Assembly: GCF_014042015.1 (NCBI RefSeq)
Contig: NZ_CP059493.1
Location: forward strand, 558,001 to 622,000
Length of the DNA stretch: 64,000 nucleotides
Direction of reading: 5' to 3'
Origin: Actinotalea sp. JY-7876
GTDB lineage: Bacteria > Actinomycetota > Actinomycetes > Actinomycetales > Cellulomonadaceae
Shown piece by piece: positions 1 to 11,937 of the stretch (positions are counted from its first letter, which is position 1; each line of letters opens with the position of its first letter). The notes below the pieces were generated by a model. The model worked only from the letters and a program-made list of their open reading frames with translations. It ran no database searches and had not been told where the DNA came from. The position numbers and the translations under genes were made by a program.

Positions 1-1
1 G

Positions 2-304
2 GGGCACGCCGAGGTGACGATGGACGCGGTCGGCACCAGGGCGATCCCCTCCGCGCGTCGCCTCCGCGCGCGCTTCGAGGCCCAGCGCCGGCGCCGCACC
101 TCGGCCCCCGACCGGGTCCTGCGCCGGCTCCTGGGCCTCGACGCGAAGATGGCGCAGTACCGCCGGGGCGCGGCGTTCGTGCGCGCGGTGCGCAGGGCGG
201 GGGGCCGGGACGCCCTCGACGCCGCCTGGTCCGGACCGGACGCTCTCCCGACGTCGCGCGAGATCGCCGACCCGCGCGCCTGGGTCCGACGCGTGCACGG
301 CTAG
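2..304 (+). CDS. DUF2342 zinc-metalloprotease-like protein, C-terminal part
   Basis: The frame is open from the window edge, so only about the last 100 residues are present. It begins [11 protein letters not shown], which matches the conserved segment after the metal site in the actinobacterial DUF2342 family (often annotated zinc-dependent metalloprotease or F420-biosynthesis associated), followed by an Arg-rich helical tail. In many actinobacteria this family lies directly before tilS, as here, where the gap is 2 nt. The likely HExxH site lies outside the window. The GTG at 14 and ATG at 20 are internal codons rather than the true start. Family assignment is by motif and neighbourhood. Confidence 0.75.
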   Translation, partial: GHAEVTMDAVGTRAIPSARRLRARFEAQRRRRTSAPDRVLRRLLGLDAKMAQYRRGAAFVRAVRRAGGRDALDAAWSGPDALPTSREIADPRAWVRRVHG

Positions 305-306
305 CC

Positions 307-1368
307 GTGACCGGCCCCGATCCCGCCGTCGCGCGCGTGCGCAGCGCGGTGCGGCGCGAGCTGGCGGACCTGGCGGTGCCGGGTGGTGCCGCACCGGCCG
401 CCGACGCGCGCCCGCTCGTGCTCGTCGCCTGCTCCGGGGGCGCGGACTCCCTCGCGCTCGCCGCCGCGACGGCGTTCGTGGCGCCGCGCCTCGGGCTCGC
501 CGCGGGCGCCGTCGTCGTCGACCACGGGCTCCAGGAGGGCAGCGCCGACGTCGCCGCGCGCGCCGCGCAGGCGTGCCGGTCCCTCGGGCTGGACCCGGTC
601 GACGTCGTGCGCGTGGCCGTGGACGGCGGGCGGGAGGGCCCGGAGGGCGCGGCGCGGACCGCGCGTCACGCCGCGCTCGCGGAGCGGGCGCAGGAGCGGC
701 GGGCCGCCGCCGTGCTGCTGGGCCACACGTTGGACGACCAGGCCGAGACCGTCCTGCTGCGCCTCGCCCGCGGGTCGGGTGCCCGCTCGCTGGCGGGCAT
801 GCCGCGCCGGCGAGGGCTCCTGCGCCGGCCGCTGCTGGGCGAGCGCCGGGCCACGACGGAGCGGGCGTGCGCCGCGCTGGGGCTCGAGCCGTGGCACGAC
901 CCGACGAACGACGCCGACCCGGCCCGGGCCGGCGACCCGGGCGTCCCGCTGCGCAGCCGCGTGCGCGGCGTGCTGCTGCCCGCCCTCGGGACGGTGCTCG
1001 GGCCCGGGGTGCCGGACGCGCTCGCCCGCACCGCCGACCTCCTGCGCGAGGACGACGAGGCCCTGCACGAGCTCGCCGTCGCGGCGCTGACGGCGGCCCG
1101 CCGCCAGGGCGGCGACGCCGACCTCGACGTGGAGGTGCTCGCCGGCCTCGCACCGGCGGTCCGGCGACGGGCGCTGCGGCTGGCCCTGGTCGCGTCGGGG
1201 GCGCCCGCGGGGGCGGTGGCGCACCGCCACGTCGAGGAGGTGGACCGGTTGATCACGGACTGGCACGGGCAGGGCCCGGTGGCCCTCCCGGGCGGGGGCG
1301 TGGTGCTCCGCAGGTGTGGCAGGCTGACGCTCGTCCCACGCGCGACGGGGGGGCCGCGGTCGGGCTGA
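307..1368 (+). CDS. tilS: tRNA(Ile)-lysidine synthase TilS
   Basis: An N-type ATP pyrophosphatase of 353 aa that puts lysine on the wobble cytidine of tRNA-Ile(CAU), switching it from AUG to AUA decoding. The PP-loop SGGADS is at residues 43-48, followed by the family segments DHGLQEGS and [12 protein letters not shown] Leu/Ala/Arg-rich helical C-terminal region follows. The length is that of the short actinobacterial form. The GTG start lies 2 nt after the upstream stop, so translation is probably coupled. tilS next to hpt and ftsH is a widely conserved gene order. Confidence 0.95.
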   Translation: MTGPDPAVARVRSAVRRELADLAVPGGAAPAADARPLVLVACSGGADSLALAAATAFVAPRLGLAAGAVVVDHGLQEGSADVAARAAQACRSLGLDPVDVVRVAVDGGREGPEGAARTARHAALAERAQERRAAAVLLGHTLDDQAETVLLRLARGSGARSLAGMPRRRGLLRRPLLGERRATTERACAALGLEPWHDPTNDADPARAGDPGVPLRSRVRGVLLPALGTVLGPGVPDALARTADLLREDDEALHELAVAALTAARRQGGDADLDVEVLAGLAPAVRRRALRLALVASGAPAGAVAHRHVEEVDRLITDWHGQGPVALPGGGVVLRRCGRLTLVPRATGGPRSG

Positions 1369-1401
1369 GCCCGCCGGTCCGGTCCGCGGCAGGAGACAGG
1401 C

Positions 1402-1983
1402 GTGATCGAGCACAAGGAGCGGGCAGCGGTGGATGCGGCGGACATGGGCGACGACCTGGAGCGCGTGCTCCTGACCGAGGAGCAGCTGCAGGGCCGGCTC
1501 GACGAGCTCGCGGAGCAGATCGACGCGGACTACGCGGGGCGCGAGCTGCTGCTCGTGGGCGTCCTCAAGGGTGCCGTCATGGTCATGGCGGACCTGGCGC
1601 GGCGGCTGCACACGTCGGTCCAGATGGACTGGATGGCCGTGTCGTCGTACGGGGCGGGCACGACGTCGTCGGGCGTCGTGCGCATCCTCAAGGACCTCGA
1701 CGCGGACCTCACGGGACGGCACGTGCTGATCGTCGAGGACATCATCGACTCGGGTCTGACCCTGTCGTGGCTGCTCGCCAACCTGCGCAGCCGCGGTCCG
1801 GCGTCGGTCGAGATCGCGACGATGCTGCGCAAGCCCGAGGCCGCCAAGGTCGAGGTGGACGTGCGATACGTCGGCTTCGACATCCCCACCGACTTCGTCG
1901 TCGGCTACGGCCTGGACTACGCCGAGCGCTACCGCAACCTGCCGTTCGTCGGCACGCTCGCGCCCCACGTCTACGGCGACTGA
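1402..1983 (+). CDS. hpt: hypoxanthine(-guanine) phosphoribosyltransferase
   Basis: Purine salvage enzyme converting hypoxanthine or guanine plus PRPP to IMP or GMP. The PRPP-binding motif [17 protein letters not shown] is clear, and the conserved [16 protein letters not shown] lies upstream of it. The GTG at 1402 has AGGAG at 1391-1395 with 6-nt spacing. GTG 1429 and ATG 1444 are in-frame alternatives giving slightly shorter products, and GTG 1429 also has an AAGGAG. It lies between tilS and ftsH, the usual order. Confidence 0.94.
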   Translation: MIEHKERAAVDAADMGDDLERVLLTEEQLQGRLDELAEQIDADYAGRELLLVGVLKGAVMVMADLARRLHTSVQMDWMAVSSYGAGTTSSGVVRILKDLDADLTGRHVLIVEDIIDSGLTLSWLLANLRSRGPASVEIATMLRKPEAAKVEVDVRYVGFDIPTDFVVGYGLDYAERYRNLPFVGTLAPHVYGD

Positions 1984-2166
1984 CGCCTCGCGGCGGGCCC
2001 CCACGCGGGCCCGCTGTCGGCTCCTGCCGGCGGAACGCACGGTGCCGGCCGGGAGTTCCCCGTCGCGCCCTGCGCGAACACGGGGCGGCGCAGGGGCACC
2101 CAGCGGGTAACGTGACCGCAGACCTGCCCCGCGACCAGGAGGGATAGGGCCCCGGCCCCGTCGCCC

Positions 2167-4242
<2,076 letters not shown>

Positions 4243-4250
4243 GCCGCACC

Positions 4251-4904
4251 ATGACGCACATGGCGGACGACGTCCCGCTGCCGACCGAGTCGGGGACGCC
4301 ACCCGACGTCGTCGTCGCGGACGGGGTGGCGATCCCGGTCCGCTACGACCACGCACGGGCCGAGCGCGCGGTGCGCGAGCTCCTGCTCGCCGTCGGCGAG
4401 GACCCGGACCGCGACGGGCTGCGGGACACGCCCGCGCGCGTGGCGAGGGCCTACGCGGAGATGTTCGCGGGGCTCCACATGGAGCCGGCCGACGTGCTGA
4501 CCACGACCTTCGACCTCGGTCACGAGGAGATGGTGCTGGTCAAGGACATCGAGGTGTACTCCACGTGCGAGCACCACCTGGTGCCGTTCCACGGGGTCGC
4601 GCACGTCGGCTACATCCCCGGCGTCGACGGCAGGATCACGGGCCTGTCCAAGATCGCGCGGCTGGTGGACCTGTACGCACGGCGTCCGCAGGTCCAGGAG
4701 CGCCTCACGTCGCAGGTCGCGGACGCGATGGTGGAGATCCTGCAGCCGCGCGGCGTGCTGGTCGTGATCGAGTGCGAGCACCTGTGCATGTCCATGCGGG
4801 GCGTGCGCAAGCCGGGCTCCCGCACGGTCACCTCCGCGGTGCGCGGCCAGATGCGCGACGGCACGACCCGCGCCGAGGCGATGAGCCTCATCCTCGGCCG
4901 CTGA
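4251..4904 (+). CDS. folE: GTP cyclohydrolase I FolE
   Basis: Converts GTP to 7,8-dihydroneopterin triphosphate, the first step of folate synthesis. The zinc ligands fit the family: Cys106 and His109 in [12 protein letters not shown], and Cys179 in [11 protein letters not shown]. The C-terminal core [16 protein letters not shown] is intact. ATG 4251 and ATG 4260 are both possible starts (217 or 214 aa), and the N-terminal 30 residues are poorly conserved. It lies 8 nt after ftsH and heads the folE, folP, folBK run. Confidence 0.95.
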   Translation: MTHMADDVPLPTESGTPPDVVVADGVAIPVRYDHARAERAVRELLLAVGEDPDRDGLRDTPARVARAYAEMFAGLHMEPADVLTTTFDLGHEEMVLVKDIEVYSTCEHHLVPFHGVAHVGYIPGVDGRITGLSKIARLVDLYARRPQVQERLTSQVADAMVEILQPRGVLVVIECEHLCMSMRGVRKPGSRTVTSAVRGQMRDGTTRAEAMSLILGR

Positions 4905-4981
4905 CACCCGCGGGCGCCGCACCGTGTGCTGGTGCGTCGGCGGCGGTCCTGGGCCCCCCGCGTCGGCTCTAGGGTGGGGGC

Positions 4982-5890
4982 GTGCTGCACCCCGCTCCGC
5001 TGCCCGCGCACCTGACGGTGCTGGACCGGACGCTGGTGATGGGCGTCGTCAACGTCACCCCGGACTCGTTCAGCGACGGCGGCCGGTGGTTCGAGCCGGA
5101 CGCCGCCGTCGCGCACGGCCTCCGGCTCCTCGCCGAGGGCGCCGACGTGCTCGACGTCGGCGGCGAGTCCACGCGACCCGGCTCCCAGCGTGTGGCGGTC
5201 GACGAGGAGCGCCGGCGCGTGCTGCCCGTGGTCCGCGAGCTCGTGGCCGCTGGCGCCGTCGTGAGCGTCGACACGACCCGGGCGGCGGTCGCGCGGGACG
5301 CCGTCGCCGCCGGCGCCCACCTCGTCAACGACGTCTCCGGCGGGCTCGCGGACCCGGCGATGGCCGACGTCGTCGCGCAGACCGGCGTCGCCTACGTCGC
5401 CATGCACTGGCGCGGGCACGCGGACGTCATGGACTCCCTCACGCACTACGACGACGTCGTCGCGGACGTGCGCGACGAGCTCGCGGGGCGGCTGGCGGCG
5501 CTCGAGGCCGCCGGGATCCGACGCGAGCAGGTCGTCCTCGACCCCGGGCTGGGGTTCGCCAAGGCCGGCCGCGACAACTGGCCCCTGCTCGCCCACCTGG
5601 ACGCGCTGCAGGAGCTCGGTCGCCCGGTGCTCGTCGGCGCGTCCCGCAAACGCTTCCTCGGCCACCTCCTCGCGGGGCCCGACGGCGAACCCGCTGCCCC
5701 CACCGCGCGCGACCGCGCCACGGCGGCGATCAGCGCGCTGTCCGCCCTCGGCGGAGCCTGGTGCGTGCGCGTGCACGACGTGGCAGGCTCGGCGGACGCG
5801 GTGCGGGTGGCGGCCGCCTGGTCGGCGGCACGGGGCGACCGGACCGACGCAGGACGCAGTGCCACTCAGGACGGAGAGCATCGTGCATGA
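4982..5890 (+). CDS. folP: dihydropteroate synthase FolP
   Basis: TIM-barrel enzyme joining p-aminobenzoate to hydroxymethyl-dihydropterin diphosphate; the target of sulfonamides. It shows the signature VMGVVNVTPDSFSDGG near the N-terminus, GGESTRPGS, DVSGG and the C-terminal GASRKRFLG. A TAGGGT at 4970-4975 lies exactly 6 nt before the GTG start, so the gene probably also has its own leaderless promoter in the 77-nt gap after folE. Its end overlaps the next gene by 8 nt. Confidence 0.95.
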   Translation: MLHPAPLPAHLTVLDRTLVMGVVNVTPDSFSDGGRWFEPDAAVAHGLRLLAEGADVLDVGGESTRPGSQRVAVDEERRRVLPVVRELVAAGAVVSVDTTRAAVARDAVAAGAHLVNDVSGGLADPAMADVVAQTGVAYVAMHWRGHADVMDSLTHYDDVVADVRDELAGRLAALEAAGIRREQVVLDPGLGFAKAGRDNWPLLAHLDALQELGRPVLVGASRKRFLGHLLAGPDGEPAAPTARDRATAAISALSALGGAWCVRVHDVAGSADAVRVAAAWSAARGDRTDAGRSATQDGEHRA

Positions 5891-7076
5891 GCCCACCGCG
5901 GGTCCCCACGCCCGCGACCGCATCACCGTGTCCGGCATCGCGGCCACGGGCCACCACGGTGTGTTCGAGCACGAGCGCCGCGACGGCCAGACGTTCGTCG
6001 CCGACGTCACGCTCCACGTCGACACCCGGCCCGCCGCCGCGGAGGACCGCCTCGACCTGACCGTGCACTACGGCGTGCTGAGCGAGCAGGTGGCCGCCGT
6101 GCTGTCCGGCGAGCCGGCCGACCTCGTCGAGACGGTCGCCGAGCGGATCGCCGCCGTCGCGCTGGCCCACCCCGCGGTCGCGGCGGTCGACGTCGTGGTC
6201 CACAAGCCGCAGGCACCCCTCACCGTGCCGTTCACGGACGTCACGGTGCAGATCCACCGCGACCGCACGCACGCGCCGGTGGTCGCCGCGCCGCACGTCG
6301 GCCCGGGCGGCCCCGGCGAGCTCCCCGGTGCCCCGGCCGACCTGCTGCCGGAGCCCGTCGAGGCGACGGCGCTCTTCGTCCCCGACTGGGCCCGCGTCGA
6401 GGCCGCCCTCGTGCCGGTGGCCGCCCACGCCCGGCCCGCGACGGAGCACGCCCCGGACACGGGACCGGTCCTCGGCACGGGCGCCGGCACGGGTGCCGCC
6501 GCGGGCCCCGTGCCCGGCGTCGAGCCCGAGCCGGCGGACCGCCTCGACGCCGTGCCTGCGGAGCCGGTCGACGTCGTCCTGGCGCTCGGGTCGAACCTCG
6601 GCGCGAGCCACGACACGCTGCGGCAGGTCGTCCACGACCTCGCGGGAGTCCCCGGGCTCGAGGTCACGGCGGTCGCGCCGCTCGCCCGGACCCAGGCGGT
6701 CGGCGGGCCGGAGCAGGCCGACTTCCTCAACACCGTGGTCCTGGCCCGCACGACCCTGAGCCCGCGGGCGCTCCTGCACGCGTGCCAGGGGATCGAGGAC
6801 GCGCACGGCCGCGTCCGCACCGAGCACTGGGGCCCCCGCACCATCGACGTCGACCTCATCGTGTACGGCTCGACCGTCGCGGCCGCCGACGACCTCGAGC
6901 TCCCGCACCCGCGCGCCCATGCGCGGGCCTTCGTCCTCGAGCCGTGGGCCCAGGTCGACCCCGGCGCCGTGCTGCCCGGGCTCGGCGGCGGACCGGTCGC
7001 CGCGCTCGCCCAGACGGCACCCGACCGCGGCGGCATCCGGTGGATGGCGCTCGACTGGTGGTCGACCCCGCAGTGA
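5883..7076 (+). CDS. folK: bifunctional dihydroneopterin aldolase / HPPK (FolB-FolK fusion)
   Basis: One open frame of 397 aa carries two consecutive folate enzymes. FolB spans about residues 15-125 (GIAATGHHGVFEHER, then VVVHKPQAP). A roughly 100-residue Ala/Pro/Gly linker follows. FolK fills the last 165 residues (VDVVLALGSNLGASHDTLR, then WGPRTIDVDLIVYG and LPHPRAHARAFVLEPWA). Together they turn dihydroneopterin into hydroxymethyl-dihydropterin and pyrophosphorylate it, directly feeding FolP. The GTG at 5883 has GGAGAG 6 nt upstream and overlaps the folP stop by 8 nt. GTG 5859 is an in-frame alternative lying inside folP. Confidence 0.93.
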   Translation: MHEPTAGPHARDRITVSGIAATGHHGVFEHERRDGQTFVADVTLHVDTRPAAAEDRLDLTVHYGVLSEQVAAVLSGEPADLVETVAERIAAVALAHPAVAAVDVVVHKPQAPLTVPFTDVTVQIHRDRTHAPVVAAPHVGPGGPGELPGAPADLLPEPVEATALFVPDWARVEAALVPVAAHARPATEHAPDTGPVLGTGAGTGAAAGPVPGVEPEPADRLDAVPAEPVDVVLALGSNLGASHDTLRQVVHDLAGVPGLEVTAVAPLARTQAVGGPEQADFLNTVVLARTTLSPRALLHACQGIEDAHGRVRTEHWGPRTIDVDLIVYGSTVAAADDLELPHPRAHARAFVLEPWAQVDPGAVLPGLGGGPVAALAQTAPDRGGIRWMALDWWSTPQ

Positions 7077-7086
7077 GGCACCCGTG

Positions 7087-7575
7087 ATGAGACGCACACC
7101 GTGGCCCCGCCTGCTCGTCGTGGCGTTCGTCGCGACGGTCCTGACCTTCGGCGGCCTGCGGATCGTGGAGAGCCGGGGCGCCACGCTCCTGCCCGTCCCG
7201 CTCCTCGCGTCCGTCCTGGTCCTCGGCATCGCGGCGGTGGTGCTCGCCCTCGGCCGCTCCGTGCGCCTGTTCACGCAGGGCAAGCGGCCCGGTCTCGACC
7301 CGCTCCTCGCGGCGCGCACGGTGGTGCTCGCCACCGCGTCGGCGTACACGGGTGCGCTGCTCACCGGCTGGTACGCCGGGCACGTCCTGATCGTCCTGGG
7401 CGACCTCGCCATCCCCGCGCGGCGGGACCTGGCGGTGACCGCCGGGACGGCGATGGTGTGCACCGTCGTGCTCGCCGTCGTCGGGCTCGTGGTCGAGCGC
7501 TGGTGCGAGGTGCCGCCGCCGGACGACGACGTCGAGGGCTCCGGCGCCTCCGCGCCGTCGGGCAGCGCTGCCTGA
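7087..7575 (+). CDS. DUF3180 membrane protein
   Basis: About 162 aa with four predicted membrane helices in two pairs, separated by a basic loop (LGRSVRLFTQGKRPGLDPLLAARTVVL). This matches the DUF3180 family of unknown function that follows folK in many actinobacteria. Start choice is between GTG 7084 and ATG 7087, which are adjacent codons. The C-terminal tail is acidic and Ala/Ser-rich. No catalytic motif is visible. Confidence 0.85.
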   Translation: MRRTPWPRLLVVAFVATVLTFGGLRIVESRGATLLPVPLLASVLVLGIAAVVLALGRSVRLFTQGKRPGLDPLLAARTVVLATASAYTGALLTGWYAGHVLIVLGDLAIPARRDLAVTAGTAMVCTVVLAVVGLVVERWCEVPPPDDDVEGSGASAPSGSAA

Positions 7576-7669
7576 CCTCCCCGCCGGCCGCGGGGCGACG
7601 CCGCCCCGGCTCCTCCCGCCGCGTGCAGGGCCCTCGGCCCCACCGCGCGCTGGTGCAAGGATGGTGGCC

Positions 7670-8245
7670 ATGACCGGCCCCGACCCCCTGCCTGCCCCCG
7701 TCGACCCGGTGCCGCCGGTGGGCCCGCCGGGCGCGGAGCGCGACGCGGCCCCGGCGTCCTCGGCGAGCCCGTTCGACCCGGTCGGCGTGCGCTGGCAGTC
7801 GGTCTCCCCGCGGCTCACCAGCGCGCGCCTCGTGTCGGCGGCGATCTGGTTCGTCGTCCCGCTCGTCGGTGGCGCGGTGGCGGCGGCGCTCAGCGGCCTC
7901 GCCGGCCTGTGGTCGATCCCCGCGGTCATCCTGGTCGTGCTGGTCTGGATCGCCCTCGTGGTCCCGCGCCAGGTCCGGGCCTGGGGCTACGCGGAGCGCG
8001 AGGACGACCTGCTCATCCGCAAGGGCGTGATGTTCCGCTCGATCGTCGTCGTGCCCTACGGCCGGATGCAGTTCGTCGACGTCCAGGCCGGCCCCCTCGA
8101 CCGCGCCTTCGGCATCGCCCGGGTCCAGCTCCACACCGCGTCGCCGGGCACCGACGCGGCCATCCCGGGCCTGCCGCCGGACGAGGCCTCGCGCCTGCGC
8201 GACCGCCTGGCCGCGCGCGGCGAGGCGCAGCTGGCGGGCCTGTGA
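7670..8245 (+). CDS. PH domain-containing membrane protein (YdbS-like)
   Basis: A disordered Pro/Ala-rich N-terminus of about 45 residues precedes two membrane helices and one bacterial PH (bPH2, DUF304) domain with the typical stretch VPYGRMQFVDVQAGPLDRAFG. Family members sit in the membrane and occur in pairs with a larger multi-domain partner, which is the next gene. ATG 7661 is an alternative start three codons upstream; AAGGAT 7 nt before ATG 7670 resembles the leaderless -10 seen elsewhere here. The stop overlaps the next start by 4 nt. The molecular role is unknown. Confidence 0.87.
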   Translation: MTGPDPLPAPVDPVPPVGPPGAERDAAPASSASPFDPVGVRWQSVSPRLTSARLVSAAIWFVVPLVGGAVAAALSGLAGLWSIPAVILVVLVWIALVVPRQVRAWGYAEREDDLLIRKGVMFRSIVVVPYGRMQFVDVQAGPLDRAFGIARVQLHTASPGTDAAIPGLPPDEASRLRDRLAARGEAQLAGL

Positions 8246-9678
8246 CCTCCACGCCCGACGCCGGCTCCGCGGCCGCCGGGCCGCCCGGTGAGCCGGTCTG
8301 GCACCGCGTCCACCCCGTCACGCCGGCGGTCAAGGGCTGGAAGATCATCGCCGTGCTGCTCGCGATCCTGGTCCAGCAGGTCGGCCCGGGGCTCGAGAAC
8401 TGGGCGGACCTCGTCGAGGCGGTCGGGTGGGCGCCGATCCTCGGCGGCTTCGGGCTGTTCGTCCTCGCAGGGTTCGGCTACGCGGCGATCGCGTGGCGCA
8501 TGACGCGCTACGGCGTGGACGCCGAGGCGGTGTACCTCAAGACGGGCGTGCTCTTCCGTCAGCACCGCACGGCCCGGCTCGACCGCGTCCAGGCGATCGA
8601 CGTCGTCCAGCCGATCCTCGCCCGCCTGCTCGGGCTCGCCGAGCTGCGGTTCGAGGTCGCGGGCGGCTCGGACTCCTCGGTCCGCCTCGCGTTCCTCAAG
8701 GAGGAGTCCGCCCAGCGCCTGCGCAACGAGCTGCTCGCGCTCTCGGCGGGCATCGAGTTCGGCACCGAGGACCAGCCCGAGGCGCCCGTCGCACCCGAGC
8801 GCGAGCTGCTGACGGTGCCGGTGGACCGGCTCCTGCTGTCGCTCGTCCGGTCGGTGACGATCGTGGTGCTCACGGTCGGGGTCGCCGGCGCGGTCGTCGC
8901 GATCATCGTCACGCGGCAGATCTCGCTCGCGTTCAGCCTCCTGCCGATGGTGCTCGGCGCCGGCGGCTACCTCTGGCAGCGCTTCGCCGGTGAGTTCAAC
9001 TTCCGCGTGGCGCAGAGCCCCGACGGCATCCGGCTGCGGCACGGCCTGCTCGAGTCGCGCTCCCAGACCGTGCCGCCCGGCCGCGTCCAGGCCGTTCGCC
9101 TGACCCAGGCGTGGCTGTGGCGGCGCAAGGACTGGTGGCGCGTCGAGATGAACGTCGCCGGTTACGGCCAGGCGGAGAACCAGCAGACCGAGAGCGTGCT
9201 GCTCTCGGTGGGCGAGCGCGACGACGCCCTCCTCGCCCTCTGGCTCGTGCTGCCCGACCTCGGCGTCGCGGACCCGCGGGCGCTCCTCGACGAGGCGCTC
9301 TCGGGCACGGGGGCCACGGACCCGCGCCTCCTGACGTCCCCGCGGCGCGCGCGCTGGCTGGACCCGCTCTCGTGGCGCCGCACGGCGGTCGCGGCGACCG
9401 ACCGCGCCCTGCTGGTCCGGTCCGGCCGCTTCGTGCGCCGGCTCGTCGTCGTGCCGCACGAGCGGACCCAGTCCCTCGGGCTCACGCAGGGTCCCCTGCA
9501 GCGGCGTCTGGGCCTGGCCACCGTGGTGCTGCACTCCACGCCCGGGCCCGTGTCGCCGTTCGTCCCGCACCTGGACGCGCGGGCCGCCGGCGCGCTGCTC
9601 CACGAGCAGGCGGACCGCGCGCGTCGCGCCCGCGCCACGGCCGGTCCGGAGCGGTGGATGCGGCCGGTGGCCCCGTGA
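8242..9678 (+). CDS. multi-domain PH domain membrane protein (YdbT-like)
   Basis: 478 aa with repeated bPH2 units, each carrying the motif family seen in the upstream gene ([47 protein letters not shown]). The units are separated by pairs of membrane helices around residues 30-75 and 205-250. Genes of this type are paired with a small PH protein, as here. The GTG start overlaps the preceding stop as GTGA, so the two are translationally coupled. Its end overlaps the DUF2520 gene in the same way. Function is not established. Confidence 0.87.
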   Translation: MTSTPDAGSAAAGPPGEPVWHRVHPVTPAVKGWKIIAVLLAILVQQVGPGLENWADLVEAVGWAPILGGFGLFVLAGFGYAAIAWRMTRYGVDAEAVYLKTGVLFRQHRTARLDRVQAIDVVQPILARLLGLAELRFEVAGGSDSSVRLAFLKEESAQRLRNELLALSAGIEFGTEDQPEAPVAPERELLTVPVDRLLLSLVRSVTIVVLTVGVAGAVVAIIVTRQISLAFSLLPMVLGAGGYLWQRFAGEFNFRVAQSPDGIRLRHGLLESRSQTVPPGRVQAVRLTQAWLWRRKDWWRVEMNVAGYGQAENQQTESVLLSVGERDDALLALWLVLPDLGVADPRALLDEALSGTGATDPRLLTSPRRARWLDPLSWRRTAVAATDRALLVRSGRFVRRLVVVPHERTQSLGLTQGPLQRRLGLATVVLHSTPGPVSPFVPHLDARAAGALLHEQADRARRARATAGPERWMRPVAP

Positions 9679-10625
9679 GCGCACCCCAGCCGGGTCGGCT
9701 CGGCGTCGGGGTCGTCGGGGCGGGGCGGGTCGGTGCCGTCCTCGGCAACGCCCTGCGCGCGGTCGGCCACGCCGTCGTGGGCGCGAGCGGCATCTCCGAG
9801 GAGTCCCGCGAGCGGATCGCCACGATGCTGCCCGGCGTCCCGCACCTGGACGTCCCCGAGGTCGTCGAGCGCGCCGAGCTCGTGCTGCTCACGGTGCCCG
9901 ACGACGCGCTGCCCGAGCTCGTCGCGGGCCTCGCGGCGCTCGGTGCGTGGCAGCCGGGCCAGATCGTGGTGCACACCGCGGGCGCGCTCGGGGCCGACGT
10001 GCTCGCTCCGGCGCGCGAGCGGGGCGTCATCCCGCTCGCGATCCACCCGGCCATGACCTTCACGGGCACGTCCATGGACCTCGGGCGCCTGACCGGCTGC
10101 ACGTTCGCCGTCACCGGCCCGGGGCCCGTCCTGCCGATCGGCCAGGCGCTCGTCGTGGAGATCGGGGGCGAGCCCGTGGTGGTCGCCGAGGAGGCGCGCC
10201 CGCTCTACCACGCGGCCCTCGCGCACGGCGCGAACCACCTCGTCGTCCTCGTCGCGCAGGCGGCGCACGCGCTCGCCGCAGCGGGCGTCGCGAGCCCGGA
10301 CCGCGTGCTGGCGCCGCTGCTGGGGGCGGCGCTCGACGGCGCCCTGCGCACGGCGCAGTCGGCGGGCGAGGGCACGGCGTCGGCGGCGAGCGGGGTGGCG
10401 GCGCTCACCGGCCCCGTGGTGCGCGGCGACAGCGGGACGGTCGCCTCGCACCTCGAGCAGCTCGGCGCCCTCGCCGGACGCGACCCGTGGGCGGCCGACG
10501 TGCCGCCCAGCTACCGGGCCCTCGCCCGCGCCGCCACGGCGCGCGCGCTCGCGGGCGGCCGCATCACCACCAGCCAGGCGCGCGACCTCCTCGACGTCCT
10601 CGCCGACCCCCAGGAGGACCGATGA
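9675..10625 (+). CDS. Rossmann-fold / DUF2520 dehydrogenase-like protein
   Basis: The N-terminal Rossmann fold has [21 protein letters not shown], a nucleotide-binding Gly motif, followed by [15 protein letters not shown]-terminal helical DUF2520 half includes [14 protein letters not shown]. The architecture resembles 6-phosphogluconate or ketopantoate dehydrogenases. It overlaps panC by 4 nt (ATGA), so a role in pantothenate synthesis is plausible, perhaps as a ketopantoate reductase, but that is inference from context. No panB or typical panE lies in the window. Confidence 0.85.
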   Translation: MSAPQPGRLGVGVVGAGRVGAVLGNALRAVGHAVVGASGISEESRERIATMLPGVPHLDVPEVVERAELVLLTVPDDALPELVAGLAALGAWQPGQIVVHTAGALGADVLAPARERGVIPLAIHPAMTFTGTSMDLGRLTGCTFAVTGPGPVLPIGQALVVEIGGEPVVVAEEARPLYHAALAHGANHLVVLVAQAAHALAAAGVASPDRVLAPLLGAALDGALRTAQSAGEGTASAASGVAALTGPVVRGDSGTVASHLEQLGALAGRDPWAADVPPSYRALARAATARALAGGRITTSQARDLLDVLADPQEDR

Positions 10626-11485
10626 CCCCCCGACTCGTGCGGACCCGCTCCCAGCTCGCCGACGCGCTCGCCGCACCCGCGGCGTCCCCCGCCCGGCGGG
10701 CCGTCGTGATGACCATGGGCGCCCTGCACGAGGGCCACCTCGCCCTCGTGCGCGCCGCGCGCGAGCGGGCGGACCAGGTCGTGGTGACGATCTTCGTGAA
10801 CCCGCTGCAGTTCGGTGCGGGGGAGGACCTCGAGCGGTACCCGCGCGACCTGGACGGCGACCTCGCGCTGCTCGCCGGTGCGGGGGCCGACGTCGTCTTC
10901 GCGCCCGGGGTGGAGGAGGTCTACCCGGGCGGTGAGCCGCTCGTGCGGGTCAGCGCGGGGGCGCTCGGCGAGCGCCTCGAGGGGGCGCACCGTCCGGGCC
11001 ACTTCGACGGCGTGCTCACCGTCGTCCTCAAGCTCATGCACCTCGTGCGGCCCGACGTCGCGCTCTTCGGCCAGAAGGACGCCCAGCAGCTCATGGCGGT
11101 GCGGCGCATGGTGCACGACCTCGACGTGGACGTCGAGGTCGTGGCGGTGCCCACGGTGCGCGACCCCGACGGTGTCGCGCTCTCGTCCCGCAACGCCTAC
11201 CTCGACGCGGAACAACGGACCCGGGCGCGCGTGTTGTCCAGAGCACTCCGTGCGGCGCAGGACGCCGCCGGGGACGGCGCCCCGGCCGAGACGGTCCGGC
11301 AGGCGGCGGTGGACGTGCTCGCGGCCGAGCCGGGTGTCGTGGTCGACTACGTCGCCCTGGTGGACGACACGGCGTCCGACGTCGCCCCGGACCACGTCGG
11401 ACCGGCGGTGCTCGCCGTGGCGGCCCGCGTGGGGACGACGCGACTGATCGACAACGTGGTGCTGCACCTCGAGGAGGGGCGATGA
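10622..11485 (+). CDS. panC: pantothenate synthetase PanC
   Basis: Condenses pantoate and beta-alanine using ATP. Signatures of this nucleotidyltransferase fold are present: [17 protein letters not shown] with the HxGH element, [35 protein letters not shown], and ALSSRNAYL. The length (287 aa) is typical. It overlaps both the DUF2520 gene and panD by 4 nt, forming a coupled unit in which PanD supplies its beta-alanine substrate. Confidence 0.96.
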   Translation: MTPRLVRTRSQLADALAAPAASPARRAVVMTMGALHEGHLALVRAARERADQVVVTIFVNPLQFGAGEDLERYPRDLDGDLALLAGAGADVVFAPGVEEVYPGGEPLVRVSAGALGERLEGAHRPGHFDGVLTVVLKLMHLVRPDVALFGQKDAQQLMAVRRMVHDLDVDVEVVAVPTVRDPDGVALSSRNAYLDAEQRTRARVLSRALRAAQDAAGDGAPAETVRQAAVDVLAAEPGVVVDYVALVDDTASDVAPDHVGPAVLAVAARVGTTRLIDNVVLHLEEGR

Positions 11486-11937
11486 CCGACACGACCGGCA
11501 CGGGCTCGACCAGGACCTGGCTCCGCACGATGATGACCGGCAAGATCCACCGCGCGACAGTCACGGACGCGGATCTCGACTACGTCGGCTCCGTGACCGT
11601 GGACGCGTCCCTGCTCGAGGCGGCGGACATCCTCCCCGGGCAGCAGGTCGACGTCGTGGACGTCACCAACGGCGCGCGCCTGACCACCTACGCGATCGCG
11701 GGGGAGCCGGGCTCGGGCGTCGTCTGCCTCAACGGTGCGGCGGCGCACCTGATCCACCCCGGCGACGTCGTCATCCTCATCGCCTACGCGCAGATGCCGG
11801 ACGACGAGGCGCGCACGTACTCGCCCCGCGTCGTGCACGTCGACGAGCGCAACCGCATCGCGGACCTCGGCAGCGACCCCGGTGCCGCCCCGGCGCGCCT
11901 GCGCACCGCGGCGATCGCGTGGGCCGCGAGCCGGTGA
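11482..11937 (+). CDS. panD: aspartate 1-decarboxylase PanD
   Basis: Makes beta-alanine from aspartate with a self-made pyruvoyl cofactor. The self-cleavage site is visible as Tyr-Val-Gly36-Ser37; Ser37 would become the pyruvoyl group. [10 protein letters not shown] and the INGAAAHL-like element [13 protein letters not shown] follow. An N-terminal extension of about 12 residues precedes the usual start region ([11 protein letters not shown]), so the true start might be ATG 11530 or 11533, but ATG 11482 overlaps panC and suits coupling. The C-terminal 35 residues are variable. Confidence 0.94.
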   Translation: MTDTTGTGSTRTWLRTMMTGKIHRATVTDADLDYVGSVTVDASLLEAADILPGQQVDVVDVTNGARLTTYAIAGEPGSGVVCLNGAAAHLIHPGDVVILIAYAQMPDDEARTYSPRVVHVDERNRIADLGSDPGAAPARLRTAAIAWAASR

